DNA of 64,000 nucleotides, from contig NZ_CP005188.1 in the NCBI RefSeq assembly GCF_001563285.1, positions 873,501 to 937,500 on the forward strand. The letters run 5' to 3'. The translations under genes and the position numbers were made by a program. Below are positions 1 through 8,078 of this stretch, one piece after another. Origin of the DNA: Sphingobium sp. MI1205. GTDB taxonomy: Bacteria; Pseudomonadota; Alphaproteobacteria; Sphingomonadales; Sphingomonadaceae. Every line of letters starts with the position of its first letter. Position 1 is the first letter of the stretch. The notes below the pieces were generated by a model. The model did not search any database. It saw only the letters and a list, made by a program, of their open reading frames with translations, and was not told the origin of the DNA.

Positions 1-831
1 CGTGCCGCTTACCGCCGTTCATGGCAGCTTGGCTGTTTGACAACCCTTGCGCTGGTCGCGGGCTGTTCCACGCCCAAGGCTCCGCCCACGCCGCCGCCGC
101 CCGTCGTGCGGACGGTGAAGCCTCTGCCGCCGATGGGTGCGGTGGAAGAGATGAGCATCCCGGATGTTGACGAAAGCGGGACATATCTGACGCCCAATCG
201 CGGCGTTACCGCCAATACGGCGTTGTGGCATGTGCGCATGGCCCTGAACGTGGCCGCGCTCTCCTGCTACGGGTCGAACGAGATAGCGAAGGTGCAATAT
301 AATCGGATATTGCATGTTCATCAGGCGGCGCTGCGGGAAGCCAATGCCGCCGTCGATCGTAACTATACGGCGGCCTATGGCAGCGGGGGACTTCAGTCGC
401 GCGAGCTGCTGAACACCGTTGTCTATAATTTCTTCTCCCTGCCGCCGGTGCAGCCGACCTTCTGCAAAGCCGCGATCGAGGTGGGCGCCAAGGTGCTGGC
501 CATGCCATCGAGCGAACTGCTCACCTATGCGCCGGAGGCGTTGACCGCGCTGGAGGCGCCCTTCCAGGAATTTTACGAAGCCTATGCCGACTATCTGCGA
601 CGGTTGGCGGAATGGCAGTCCCGCTTTGGCGGCACGGTGAGGGTGGTGGTGTCGCCTACACCGCTGCCGCCGCCGCCAACGCCGCCCAAGGAAGTGACGG
701 CAGGTTTCGTGCCGCCGCCCGGCAGCGTGCCGATGCCGCGTGCGCGGGAGGAAAGCGGGCAGATGCTCGTGCCCAATCCGCCGCCTGCGATAATGGTGCC
801 GACCTTTCCCCTGACCAAACCGGCCAGCTAG
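1..831 (+). CDS. putative lipoprotein, 5' end outside window
   Basis: The frame is open to the window edge, so the true start probably lies upstream; a TTG at 37 is the first start-like codon inside. The visible N-terminus is a hydrophobic stretch ending in a lipobox (LVAGC), then a proline-rich linker (PPTPPPP). This fits a lipid-anchored envelope protein. The central part (about residues 50-200) is helical, has a few cysteines and matches no family I recognise. The C-terminal third is proline-rich again. It converges with the HxlR gene, with 8 bases between stops. Function unknown; the lipoprotein call is an inference from the signal region. Confidence 0.7.
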   Translation, partial: RAAYRRSWQLGCLTTLALVAGCSTPKAPPTPPPPVVRTVKPLPPMGAVEEMSIPDVDESGTYLTPNRGVTANTALWHVRMALNVAALSCYGSNEIAKVQYNRILHVHQAALREANAAVDRNYTAAYGSGGLQSRELLNTVVYNFFSLPPVQPTFCKAAIEVGAKVLAMPSSELLTYAPEALTALEAPFQEFYEAYADYLRRLAEWQSRFGGTVRVVVSPTPLPPPPTPPKEVTAGFVPPPGSVPMPRAREESGQMLVPNPPPAIMVPTFPLTKPAS

Positions 832-839
832 CGGCCTCG

Positions 840-1517
840 TCAGCCCTGCTGCTCGGCCGGAAAGGTCGCGGGAGCCTTGGGAGGGAGGGGGAACAGGCGG
901 ACGAACCGGTCCGCCAGCACGCGATCGCCCTCCACCTGCAATGCGCCCGCGACGTCGTCGAACCGCTGCCCGCCATAGATGACTGCGACGAGGGCATTCT
1001 GGTCACCGCTGAATATCGTGTCTGCGCCCTGCGCGGATCCCCGGTCGATGGTGAAGTCGCCATCCTTCAGCAGCGCGCGAAATTCCTCCTCGCCGAAGCG
1101 GAAGCCGATGCTGGCATCGAGATCGCCGATGCGGCTGCGGTCGATCATGGTGCGCATGGACAGTATGGCCGACCCGCTGCTCATCGGCTGACCCGGCTGC
1201 ATCGTGGGCGACCGGCAGGCCCAGCGGCCGAGCACCTGGAACAGGATTTCCGACTCGCGGCCCCAGTCCGTCAGCTCATATATCTGGCTGGCTGCGGGGG
1301 GTGGCAGGCGGCGACGGATGAGAACGCTGGCGGCCTCAAGCTCCTCAAGCCTTTGGGTCAGCACATTGGCGCTGATTCCGGGCAGGCTGGCGCGCAGATC
1401 GGTGAAGCGCTTGGGCCCCAGCATCAATTCCCGCATGATCGGCATCGCCCAGCGATCGCCGACCAGATCCAGCGCATGGGCCACGGCACAGCCATCCAGA
1501 TAAGCCCGTTTCTTCAC
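840..1517 (-). CDS. HxlR-family winged-helix transcriptional regulator
   Basis: 225 residues, GTG start. The N-terminal ~100 residues are an HxlR winged helix: a Cys near the start (DGCAVAHAL), then GDRW and an FTDLRASLPGISANVLTQRL recognition region, all typical of the family. HxlR proteins usually have 100-130 residues. Here an extra C-terminal ~110 residues resemble an SCP2-like sterol-carrier fold, a combination seen in some HxlR regulators. The gene is divergent from the VOC/DUF1428/AHSA1 operon. AT-rich palindromes fill the gap between them, so it probably controls that operon and itself. The ligand is unknown. Confidence 0.85.
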   Translation of the reverse strand: MKKRAYLDGCAVAHALDLVGDRWAMPIMRELMLGPKRFTDLRASLPGISANVLTQRLEELEAASVLIRRRLPPPAASQIYELTDWGRESEILFQVLGRWACRSPTMQPGQPMSSGSAILSMRTMIDRSRIGDLDASIGFRFGEEEFRALLKDGDFTIDRGSAQGADTIFSGDQNALVAVIYGGQRFDDVAGALQVEGDRVLADRFVRLFPLPPKAPATFPAEQQG

Positions 1518-1530
1518 ACCCGTTTCCTTG

Positions 1531-1554
1531 GTTATATTTTATAACTTATAAGTT
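1531..1554. promoter_or_regulatory. candidate HxlR operator (two overlapping palindromes)
   Basis: The gap between the divergent HxlR gene and the VOC operon holds a spaced inverted repeat GTTATA-ttt-TATAAC (1531-1545). It overlaps a perfect 12-bp palindrome AACTTATAAGTT (1543-1554). The stretch is much more AT-rich than its surroundings and lies 14-37 bases upstream of the regulator start codon. TATAAG inside the palindrome could serve as a -10 element. Binding by the HxlR protein is inferred from position and symmetry. Confidence 0.5.
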
Positions 1555-1654
1555 GCATAAGATAAGTTGAAGGTGCACAAAGATCAAGCCGGTGAGTCGC
1601 GCATTCCTGTTTCAGAAAGGACGCCCCGCCGATGAAATCCGCAGGAGATATGTG

Positions 1655-2092
1655 ATGCCCGATGCTGCTCCGAAGATGATTTTCGTGAATCTGCCAGTCA
1701 GGGACCTGCCTGCCTCGATCGCTTTTTATGAAGCGGTTGGCGCGGTCAGGAATAATGATTTTGCCGATGCCAGTACGCAGATGGTCAGCTTTTCCGATGC
1801 CATCCATGTCATGCTGCTGACCCATGAGCGGTTCGGCAGCTTTACGCCGCGCAAGATCCCCGACGCGCACGAAACCGCGCAGGTGCTGCTGGCGCTTAGT
1901 GAAGCGAGCCGGGCGGATGTCGATGCGACGGCTGAAAAGGCGTTGGCGGCGGGCGGTACGGAGCCGAACCCGCGCCAGGACCATGGGTTCATGTACGGCC
2001 GCAGTTTTGCAGACCTGGATGGCCATATCTGGGAAGTCGCATGGATGGACATGGAAGCGGCCATGGCGACCCATGAAGCGGCTGCATCCTGA
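1655..2092 (+). CDS. VOC-family (glyoxalase/bleomycin-resistance fold) protein
   Basis: 145 residues from the ATG at 1655, chosen because GCAGGAGA (1641-1648) is well placed in front of it; a GTG at 1592 in the same frame is a poorer start. The sequence begins with KMIFVNLPVRDLPASIAFYEA and ends with a DLDGHIWEVAWMD strand, the classic VOC beta-alpha-beta-beta-beta halves. This subgroup is close to the lactoylglutathione-lyase-like proteins that co-occur with DUF1428 genes. Substrate unknown. First gene of a five-gene operon running to 4279. Confidence 0.8.
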   Translation: MPDAAPKMIFVNLPVRDLPASIAFYEAVGAVRNNDFADASTQMVSFSDAIHVMLLTHERFGSFTPRKIPDAHETAQVLLALSEASRADVDATAEKALAAGGTEPNPRQDHGFMYGRSFADLDGHIWEVAWMDMEAAMATHEAAAS

Positions 2093-2131
2093 TCTGCGCC
2101 ACGCTCGACCTGATTCAAAAGGAGAGAGAAG

Positions 2132-2494
2132 ATGAGCTATATGGACGGTTTCGTGGTCCCCGTGCCCAAGGGGAACAAGCAGGCCTATATCGACGCAGCG
2201 GCCTTTGCCGCGCCCATTTTCATAGAACATGGCGCGACCCGCGTGGTCGAATGCTGGGGCGACGACATCCAGAAGGGCAAGGTCAACGACTTTCGCACCA
2301 GCGTGATCGCCGAGGATGACGAGGAAGTCGTCTTTTCCTGGATAGAATGGCCGTCGAAAGAGGTGCGTGACGCGGGCATGGGGAAGGTCATGGCCGACGA
2401 GCGGATGAAGCCCAAGGAAGGCCACCCCATGCCGTTCAGCGGCCAGCGGATGATCTATGGCGGATTTTCCGTGCTGCTCGACGAACAGGTCTGA
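2132..2494 (+). CDS. DUF1428 family protein
   Basis: 120 residues, matching the usual DUF1428 (YbaA-like) length and pattern: MSYMDGFVVPVP at the start, the VVECWGDD and GKVNDFRTSV segments, and a FSWIEWPSKEVRD strand near the middle. These are small dimeric alpha/beta-barrel-related cytosolic proteins with no known reaction. A purine-rich GGAGAGAGAAG precedes the ATG. It lies 39 bases after the VOC gene and just before a second VOC gene, so it is probably cotranscribed. Confidence 0.85.
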   Translation: MSYMDGFVVPVPKGNKQAYIDAAAFAAPIFIEHGATRVVECWGDDIQKGKVNDFRTSVIAEDDEEVVFSWIEWPSKEVRDAGMGKVMADERMKPKEGHPMPFSGQRMIYGGFSVLLDEQV

Positions 2495-2507
2495 AAGGAG
2501 GCGGACG

Positions 2508-3305
2508 ATGACCGATCTGACCGGTAAATTCTTCTGGTATGAACTGATGACCAGCGACCCGGAAGGCGCGATCCGTTTCTATGGCGATGTGGTGGGCTGG
2601 ACCGCCAAGGCTTTCGGAGATGACCTGCAAGGCGACCCCTATCATGTGATTTCCGCAAGCCAGGGCGAAATGGGCGGCATCATGGCCATCCCGGCGGAGG
2701 CGAAGGATTGCGGCATGCGGCCCTGGTGGGGCGGTTATGTGGGTTCGGCCGATGTGGATGCGGACGCGAAGCGGTTGAGCGAAGCGGGCGCCAGCGTGAA
2801 GCGCCCGCCGGAGGATATTCCGGGCGTCGGGCGCTTTGCCGTGATGAGCGATCCGGGCGGCGCGATTTTCATGCTGCTGAAGGGCGATGGCCCCGGCGAA
2901 ATGGATGCCGCGTCGCCGATGGCGAACGGCCATGTCGGCTGGCATGAGCTGTACAGCGGCGATTTCGACGCTGACCTTGCCTTTTATACCTCGCAGTTCG
3001 GCTGGGGGAAGGGCGAGGCGATGGATATGGGGCCGATGGGCAGCTACCAGCTTTTTTCCATGTCAGGCGCGACGGCGTTCAATGAAATGTCGGGCGGCAT
3101 GATGGCGCGGCCAAAGGAAATGCCTGTGCCGCTGTGGCTTTTCTATTTCGTGGTGCCCGACATCGATGCAGCGGTTGAAAAGGTGAAGGCAGGCGGCGGC
3201 ACGGTGCTCAACGGGCCGATGGAAGTGCCGGGCGGCGCGTGGATCATTCAGGGCGCCGATCCGCAGGGCGCGATGTTCGCGCTGGTCGGCATGCGCAACG
3301 CCTGA
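2508..3305 (+). CDS. tandem VOC-domain protein
   Basis: 265 residues from the ATG at 2508, preceded by AAAGGAGG; the upstream part of the frame is not needed. Two VOC units lie in tandem: residues ~5-125 (FFWYELMTSDPEGAIRFYGD ... GGAIFMLLKGD) and ~135-262 (GWHELYSGDFDADLAFYTSQ ... DPQGAMFALVG). This layout is common in actinobacterial and proteobacterial hydroxylase-like VOC proteins, and a single chain can form the pseudo-dimeric active site. No substrate can be assigned. It lies 13 bases after the DUF1428 stop. Confidence 0.8.
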   Translation: MTDLTGKFFWYELMTSDPEGAIRFYGDVVGWTAKAFGDDLQGDPYHVISASQGEMGGIMAIPAEAKDCGMRPWWGGYVGSADVDADAKRLSEAGASVKRPPEDIPGVGRFAVMSDPGGAIFMLLKGDGPGEMDAASPMANGHVGWHELYSGDFDADLAFYTSQFGWGKGEAMDMGPMGSYQLFSMSGATAFNEMSGGMMARPKEMPVPLWLFYFVVPDIDAAVEKVKAGGGTVLNGPMEVPGGAWIIQGADPQGAMFALVGMRNA

Positions 3306-3323
3306 GCGTTGAGGAGAAGGATC

Positions 3324-3815
3324 ATGTCCAAGATTTCCCCCTGTCTGTGGTTCAATGGGCAGGCCGAGGAAGCTGCGCGCTTCTATGTTTCGGTTTTTGG
3401 CGGATCGGTGGATTTCGTCAGCCGCTATCCCGAAGATTCGCCCGTTCCCGCTCCCTTCGATGCGGGCGATGTGCTGTTGGTGGAGTTCACCATCTTCGGG
3501 CAGGGCTATCAGGCGCTGAATGGCGGGCCGGAATTCGGCTTTACCGAGGCGCTTTCGCTGTCGGTGTCTTGCAAGGATCAGGCGGAGGTCGATCGCTATT
3601 TCGACGCCCTGACCGCGGATGGCGGTTCGCCGGGGCCATGTGGCTGGCTGAAGGACAAATATGGCCTGTCCTGGCAGATCGTGCCCGAAGAGGTGATGGA
3701 GATGCACCGGAGCGGCAATGGGCCGGGCATACAGCGGATGATGGCGGAGATGATGACCATGCAGAAGCTGGATCTCGCCCGGATGAAGGCGGCATTTGAA
3801 GGGGAAACCGTATGA
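3324..3815 (+). CDS. PhnB-like VOC protein (3-demethylubiquinone methyltransferase-like domain)
   Basis: 163 residues from the ATG at 3324, with GAGGAGAAGG just upstream. PCLWFNGQAEEAARFYVSVF and a CGWLKDKYGLSWQIVP segment mark the PhnB-like branch of the VOC superfamily. Proteins of this branch are often named 3-demethylubiquinone-9 3-methyltransferase, although they lack a methyltransferase fold. The methionine-rich C-terminal helix may be a dimerisation element. The stop overlaps the next start (ATGA), so translation of the two is probably coupled. Confidence 0.8.
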   Translation: MSKISPCLWFNGQAEEAARFYVSVFGGSVDFVSRYPEDSPVPAPFDAGDVLLVEFTIFGQGYQALNGGPEFGFTEALSLSVSCKDQAEVDRYFDALTADGGSPGPCGWLKDKYGLSWQIVPEEVMEMHRSGNGPGIQRMMAEMMTMQKLDLARMKAAFEGETV

Positions 3816-4279
3816 GCGGCGCGCAGTTCGAACTTTCGGTCAGCTGCCACATCGCCGCCCCGCGCGAGATCGCGTGGAAGGTGTGGACGGACCTGAAGGA
3901 CCAGTGGTTTTGTCCTAAGCCCTGGCGCGCAGAAGTGATCGAGGAGGATCTGCGCCCCGGCGGTCGCAGCGCGGTGCGCATGTTCGGTCCCGATGGCGAG
4001 GATACCGGCCCGATGGAGGGCATCATATTGGAGGTCGTGCCGAGCGAGCGGGTCGTATCGACCGATGCCTATGCGTCCGGCTGGATACCGCAGACGCCGT
4101 TCATGACGTCGATCTGGAGCTTTGCCGATGAGGGCGAGGGCACCCGCTTCACCGCAACGGCGCGCCACTGGGACGCCGAAGCGATGAAGAAGCATGAGGA
4201 AATGGGCTTTCATCCGGGATGGGACCAGATGGCCGAGCAGTTCAGGCAGTTGTGCGAGACTTCGGCCGCGACCGCCTGA
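3812..4279 (+). CDS. SRPBCC / AHSA1-like protein
   Basis: 155 residues, overlapping the previous stop by 4 bases. The opening FELSVSCHIAAPREIAWKVWTD strand and helix, followed by a central CPKPWRAEVIEEDLRPGGR and a final helix (HPGWDQMAEQFRQL), are typical of the START-like AHSA1 family. These fold as a hydrophobic ligand-binding cavity. AHSA1 genes commonly sit beside VOC/DUF1428 genes and small winged-helix repressors, as here. Ligand and role unknown. Last gene of the operon. Confidence 0.85.
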   Translation: MSGAQFELSVSCHIAAPREIAWKVWTDLKDQWFCPKPWRAEVIEEDLRPGGRSAVRMFGPDGEDTGPMEGIILEVVPSERVVSTDAYASGWIPQTPFMTSIWSFADEGEGTRFTATARHWDAEAMKKHEEMGFHPGWDQMAEQFRQLCETSAATA

Positions 4280-4314
4280 ACGGGTACTCCATGGACTACT
4301 GGATGAGGGGACAA

Positions 4315-4348
4315 GGAAAGGGCGCCCGGTTCAGCGGACGCCCTTTCC
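4315..4348. terminator. candidate bidirectional terminator hairpin
   Basis: A perfect 10-bp inverted repeat, GGAAAGGGCG (4315-4324) and CGCCCTTTCC (4339-4348), with a 14-base loop lies between the convergent AHSA1-like and aminotransferase genes. There is no long T tract on either side, so it may be a weak intrinsic terminator or simply mRNA end protection. Confidence 0.5.
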
Positions 4349-4371
4349 TGAAACCATGTCTGCCGGAAGGG

Positions 4372-5538
4372 TCAGGCCTTCATCACCTTTTCCACTGCTG
4401 ACCGGAACTTGGCCATGTCATCGGCCGAACCCACGGTGACGCGCGAAACGGTGGGCCAGATTGCCCAGGCGCGGCCGATCTGCACCTTTTCGGGTGTTGC
4501 GAGCATGGCGGCCTGCATCTCCTTGGCGGGTTTTTTCCAGTCCATCATGAACATGTTCGCCTGGCTACCCGGATGGACGACGATGCCCTTCTTCGTCAGC
4601 CATGCGATGGTTTCCGCCCGGTTGGCGGCGCATTCATCGCGCCGCGCCTTGATAAGGGCGGACTCGGTATAGACTGCGTTGCCGCAGGCCATGGCGGTGA
4701 TCGACAGGCCACCAGCGCTGGGTCCGAACAGCATGATGCGCTTCTGCACTTCAGGATCGGCGAAGGTAAGTCCCAGGCGCACCCCCGCCATGCCGAACAG
4801 CTTTGAGAAGGTCCGCATGACGATGATGTCCTTGCGGCCGGCCATCAGGCTGACGGCGCTGGGTGCGTCGGAGAAGTGGATATAGGCTTCGTCCACCAGC
4901 AGCATCGCGTCGGCAGGCTTGTTGTCCAGCAGCCATTTGATGTCCGCCAGCGGCGTGATCGTGCCGGTCGGATTGTTGGGCGTGCACACATAATAGAGGC
5001 CCGCATCGGGATTGGCGGCCAGCATGGCCTTGACGTCGTGCCCCTTGCCGATTGGCTGGGCGGCCTTGGCGATCGGCGCCTTCATATAGTCGGCCGTGCG
5101 CCATGCGGATTCAAACGTCGGATCGGCCGTGACCAGCCCCTTGGTAGGCGAGCAATAGGCCGCCACGACGCTGACCAGCGGCCCCCCGGAACCCGGCCAC
5201 AGCATGACATGCGAATCGGGAATGCCTTCGACCTTGGCGACCGTGGAGACGAGATCGCCTCTATAATTGTCAGGGTCATACCAGTTGCCGAAAGAGGCGG
5301 CGCGGGCCGCGGCTTCCACGCCGGAAGGAAAAGGCCCGGTCCAACATTCGTTCGATCCGATACGGACCGCGCCCTTTATCCCGCGCGCAGCCTGCTGCTG
5401 CGCGAGAGCGGGCTGGAGAAGCATCGAGTTCACGGCAGCGCCCGCACCCAACAGGGCTGCAATCTTGCCGAGGTTACGGCGGGAATACCCGCGATCCAGC
5501 AGGTCTTCTCGGGCGTCCTTTTCCAACATCATGGTCAT
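4372..5538 (-). CDS. Tat-exported class I/II aminotransferase (histidinol-phosphate aminotransferase-like)
   Basis: 388 residues. The N-terminus carries a twin-arginine signal: YSRRNLGK, a hydrophobic stretch, then LAQQQA as the probable cleavage region. The mature part is a fold-type I PLP enzyme of the HisC-like subgroup: TPNNPTGT (substrate and phosphate loop), LLVDEAYIHF (Asp and Tyr that contact PLP), and RTFSKLFGMAGVRLG with the Schiff-base lysine in FSK. Cytosolic loading of PLP followed by Tat export would place it in the periplasm. Substrate unknown. No histidine-biosynthesis gene is nearby, so a housekeeping HisC role is unlikely. Confidence 0.8.
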   Translation of the reverse strand: MTMMLEKDAREDLLDRGYSRRNLGKIAALLGAGAAVNSMLLQPALAQQQAARGIKGAVRIGSNECWTGPFPSGVEAAARAASFGNWYDPDNYRGDLVSTVAKVEGIPDSHVMLWPGSGGPLVSVVAAYCSPTKGLVTADPTFESAWRTADYMKAPIAKAAQPIGKGHDVKAMLAANPDAGLYYVCTPNNPTGTITPLADIKWLLDNKPADAMLLVDEAYIHFSDAPSAVSLMAGRKDIIVMRTFSKLFGMAGVRLGLTFADPEVQKRIMLFGPSAGGLSITAMACGNAVYTESALIKARRDECAANRAETIAWLTKKGIVVHPGSQANMFMMDWKKPAKEMQAAMLATPEKVQIGRAWAIWPTVSRVTVGSADDMAKFRSAVEKVMKA

Positions 5539-5711
5539 GTCGTCTGTCCCCTTGTTTCAAGCAATCGCGTGCATTTCCAAGGGGGGAGACGAAGCGGCGC
5601 TCTATTTCCGCAATGTGTCCTGCCGCTTTTCGATCATTTTGATGGATTTCCACTTTCATTAACCCTGACTTCCCCTTGGAAAGGAGCCGCGCGATCTGAT
5701 AGCGCTGTCAT

Positions 5712-7988
5712 ATGCCCACGACGCCCGCCGCCGCCGCCCGCCAGATATTGACCCGCTTGCAGGAGGTGATGGCCGCGCGCACGAGCGCGCAGGCGAAGCT
5801 GAACAAGGTGGTCGATATCATCGGCCAGGCGCTCTCCAGCGAGGTCTGCTCCATCTATCTGGTGCGCGAGGGCGTGCTGGAGCTGTTCGCGACGCGCGGC
5901 CTGAAGCAGGAAGCCGTGCATGTCACCCGCATGGCGAAGGGCGAAGGGCTTGTCGGCCTGATCGCGACCAATGTGGAGACGCTGAACCTCGACGAGGCGG
6001 CCGCGCATCCCGACTATAGCTATCGGCCGGAAACGGGCGAGGAATTGTTCCACAGCTTTGCGGGCGTCCCGATCGTACGGCGCGAGCGTGCGATCGGCGT
6101 CCTGTGCGTGCAGCATGTTGAGCCGCGCCGTTATGAGGAAGTCGAGATCGAGGCGTTGCAGACGGTCGCGATGGTGCTGTCCGAACTGATCGCCAATGCC
6201 GAACTGGCTGACGACGGGCCTGCGGATTCGCGGGTGCATGATACCGGCACGATCATGCTGAACGGCCTGCAACTGGTCATGGGCATGGCGCGGGGGCACG
6301 CCGTTTTCCACCAGCCGCGCGTCCATATCGAACATACGGTCGCCGAGGATACCGAGGCCGAACGTCAGCGCGTCATTTCCGCCTTCACCAAGATGCGCGA
6401 GCAGATCGACCGTATGACCGGCGCAGTCGAATTCGGCATGGAGGGGGAACATCAGGAGGTTCTCGAAACCTACAAGATGTTCGCCTATGACGAGGGTTGG
6501 ACGCGGCGGATCAACGAGGCGATCGACAGCGGCCTGACCGCAGAAGCGGCGATCGAGCGGGTGCAGCAGCGCACGCGCATGCGCATGCGGCAGATCGATG
6601 ATCCGCTATTGTCCGACCGGATGCACGATCTGGAGGATCTGGCGAACCGGTTGTTGCGGATCGTGTCGGGTCAGTTGGGGACGGCGGCGCAGATGGGGTT
6701 GCGGCAGGACGCCATCCTGATCGCGCGCAACCTGGGGCCTGCCGAGCTGCTGGAATATGACCGGCGGCGATTGAAGGGCGTGATCCTGGAGGAAGGATCG
6801 CTGACCGCGCATGTCACCATCGTCGCGCGGGCGATGGGCGTCCCGGTTCTGGGGCGTGTGCGCGATATCCGCCATCAGGTGAATGAGGGCGACCTGATCC
6901 TGATGGACGTCGCCGCCAACAGCCTGCTGATCCGGCCGACGCCCGACATGGACGAGGCGTTCGAGAACAGGCTGCATGTGACGCAGAAGCGTCGCGCCGA
7001 ATTCGCCGCCATGCGCGACCTGCCGTCCGTGACGCTTGACGGACAGCGTATCGAGCTGATGGTCAATGCCGGGCTGCGCGAAGATGCGCAGGCGCTCGAC
7101 CTGGTGGGGGCCGACGGCATCGGCCTGTTCCGCACCGAATTCCAGTTCCTGGTGTCGGCCACGCTGCCGCAACGGGAAAAGCAGCAGCGGCTTTACAAGG
7201 ATGTGCTGGACGCAGCCGGTGACCGCCCCGTCATCTTCCGCACCGTCGATATCGGCGGGGACAAGGCGCTGCCCTACATGCAGCGCGATGAGCAAGAGGA
7301 GCTGGAGGACAATCCGGCGATGGGCTGGCGCGCGCTGCGGCTTGCCCTCGACCGCGATGGATTGATGAAGGCGCAGGCCCGCGCGCTGCTGGAGGCGTCG
7401 GCGGGCAAGATACTCAACATCATGTTCCCCATGGTGTCCGAACCGTGGGAATATGAACAGGCGCGCGCCCTGGTCGAGCATCAGCGCGAATGGCTGGTTT
7501 CGCAGCGCAAGAAGGTGCCGACCGGCGTGCGCTATGGCGCGATGCTGGAAGTGCCCGCGCTGGCCGAAGTGCTGGACCTGTTGCTGCCGCGGCTGGATTT
7601 CCTGTCGATCGGCACCAATGACCTGACGCAATTCCTGTTCGCGGCGGATCGCGCGCATCCCAGGCTGGCGGAGCGTTATGACTGGCTCAGCATCGCGATC
7701 CTGCGCTTTCTGGACCGGGTGGTGCGGACATGCGAGGCCTATAAGGTGCCGGTGGGCGTATGCGGCGAGATGGGCGGACGCACGCTGGAGGCTATGGCGC
7801 TGGTGGGCCTGGGCGTGCGGCGGTTGTCGATCACGCCGGCTTCCGTCGGGCCGGTCAAGGCGATGATCCGCGCCATCGACGCAGCGCAGTTACAGGCGTT
7901 GATGCGCGACCTGCTCGACAAGGGGGTGGTCGATGTACGCAGCGTATTGACGCAATGGGCAACCGAGCGGGACATCGAACTGAATTAA
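5712..7988 (+). CDS. ptsP: phosphoenolpyruvate-protein phosphotransferase PtsP (enzyme I-Ntr)
   Basis: 758 residues, the normal PtsP length. The order is an N-terminal GAF domain (about 20-165), the enzyme I N-terminal region, a swivelling domain with the phospho-accepting histidine in GSLTAHVTIVARAMG (His367), and a C-terminal PEP-binding TIM barrel with GLFRTEFQFL, SIGTNDLTQF and VCGEMGGR. It moves phosphate from PEP to NPr, the first step of the nitrogen PTS that tunes nitrogen, potassium and stress signalling. The GAF domain is known to sense glutamine in homologues. Its HPr and EIIA partners are not in this window. Confidence 0.95.
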   Translation: MPTTPAAAARQILTRLQEVMAARTSAQAKLNKVVDIIGQALSSEVCSIYLVREGVLELFATRGLKQEAVHVTRMAKGEGLVGLIATNVETLNLDEAAAHPDYSYRPETGEELFHSFAGVPIVRRERAIGVLCVQHVEPRRYEEVEIEALQTVAMVLSELIANAELADDGPADSRVHDTGTIMLNGLQLVMGMARGHAVFHQPRVHIEHTVAEDTEAERQRVISAFTKMREQIDRMTGAVEFGMEGEHQEVLETYKMFAYDEGWTRRINEAIDSGLTAEAAIERVQQRTRMRMRQIDDPLLSDRMHDLEDLANRLLRIVSGQLGTAAQMGLRQDAILIARNLGPAELLEYDRRRLKGVILEEGSLTAHVTIVARAMGVPVLGRVRDIRHQVNEGDLILMDVAANSLLIRPTPDMDEAFENRLHVTQKRRAEFAAMRDLPSVTLDGQRIELMVNAGLREDAQALDLVGADGIGLFRTEFQFLVSATLPQREKQQRLYKDVLDAAGDRPVIFRTVDIGGDKALPYMQRDEQEELEDNPAMGWRALRLALDRDGLMKAQARALLEASAGKILNIMFPMVSEPWEYEQARALVEHQREWLVSQRKKVPTGVRYGAMLEVPALAEVLDLLLPRLDFLSIGTNDLTQFLFAADRAHPRLAERYDWLSIAILRFLDRVVRTCEAYKVPVGVCGEMGGRTLEAMALVGLGVRRLSITPASVGPVKAMIRAIDAAQLQALMRDLLDKGVVDVRSVLTQWATERDIELN

Positions 7989-8078
7989 ACCGGAAAATGG
8001 GCAGTGTGCCGCTGCGGCGGCGTTGACAATCCCTGTACCGGAATGAGACAAGACCGGCTTCAAAGATCGCGGAGCAGC

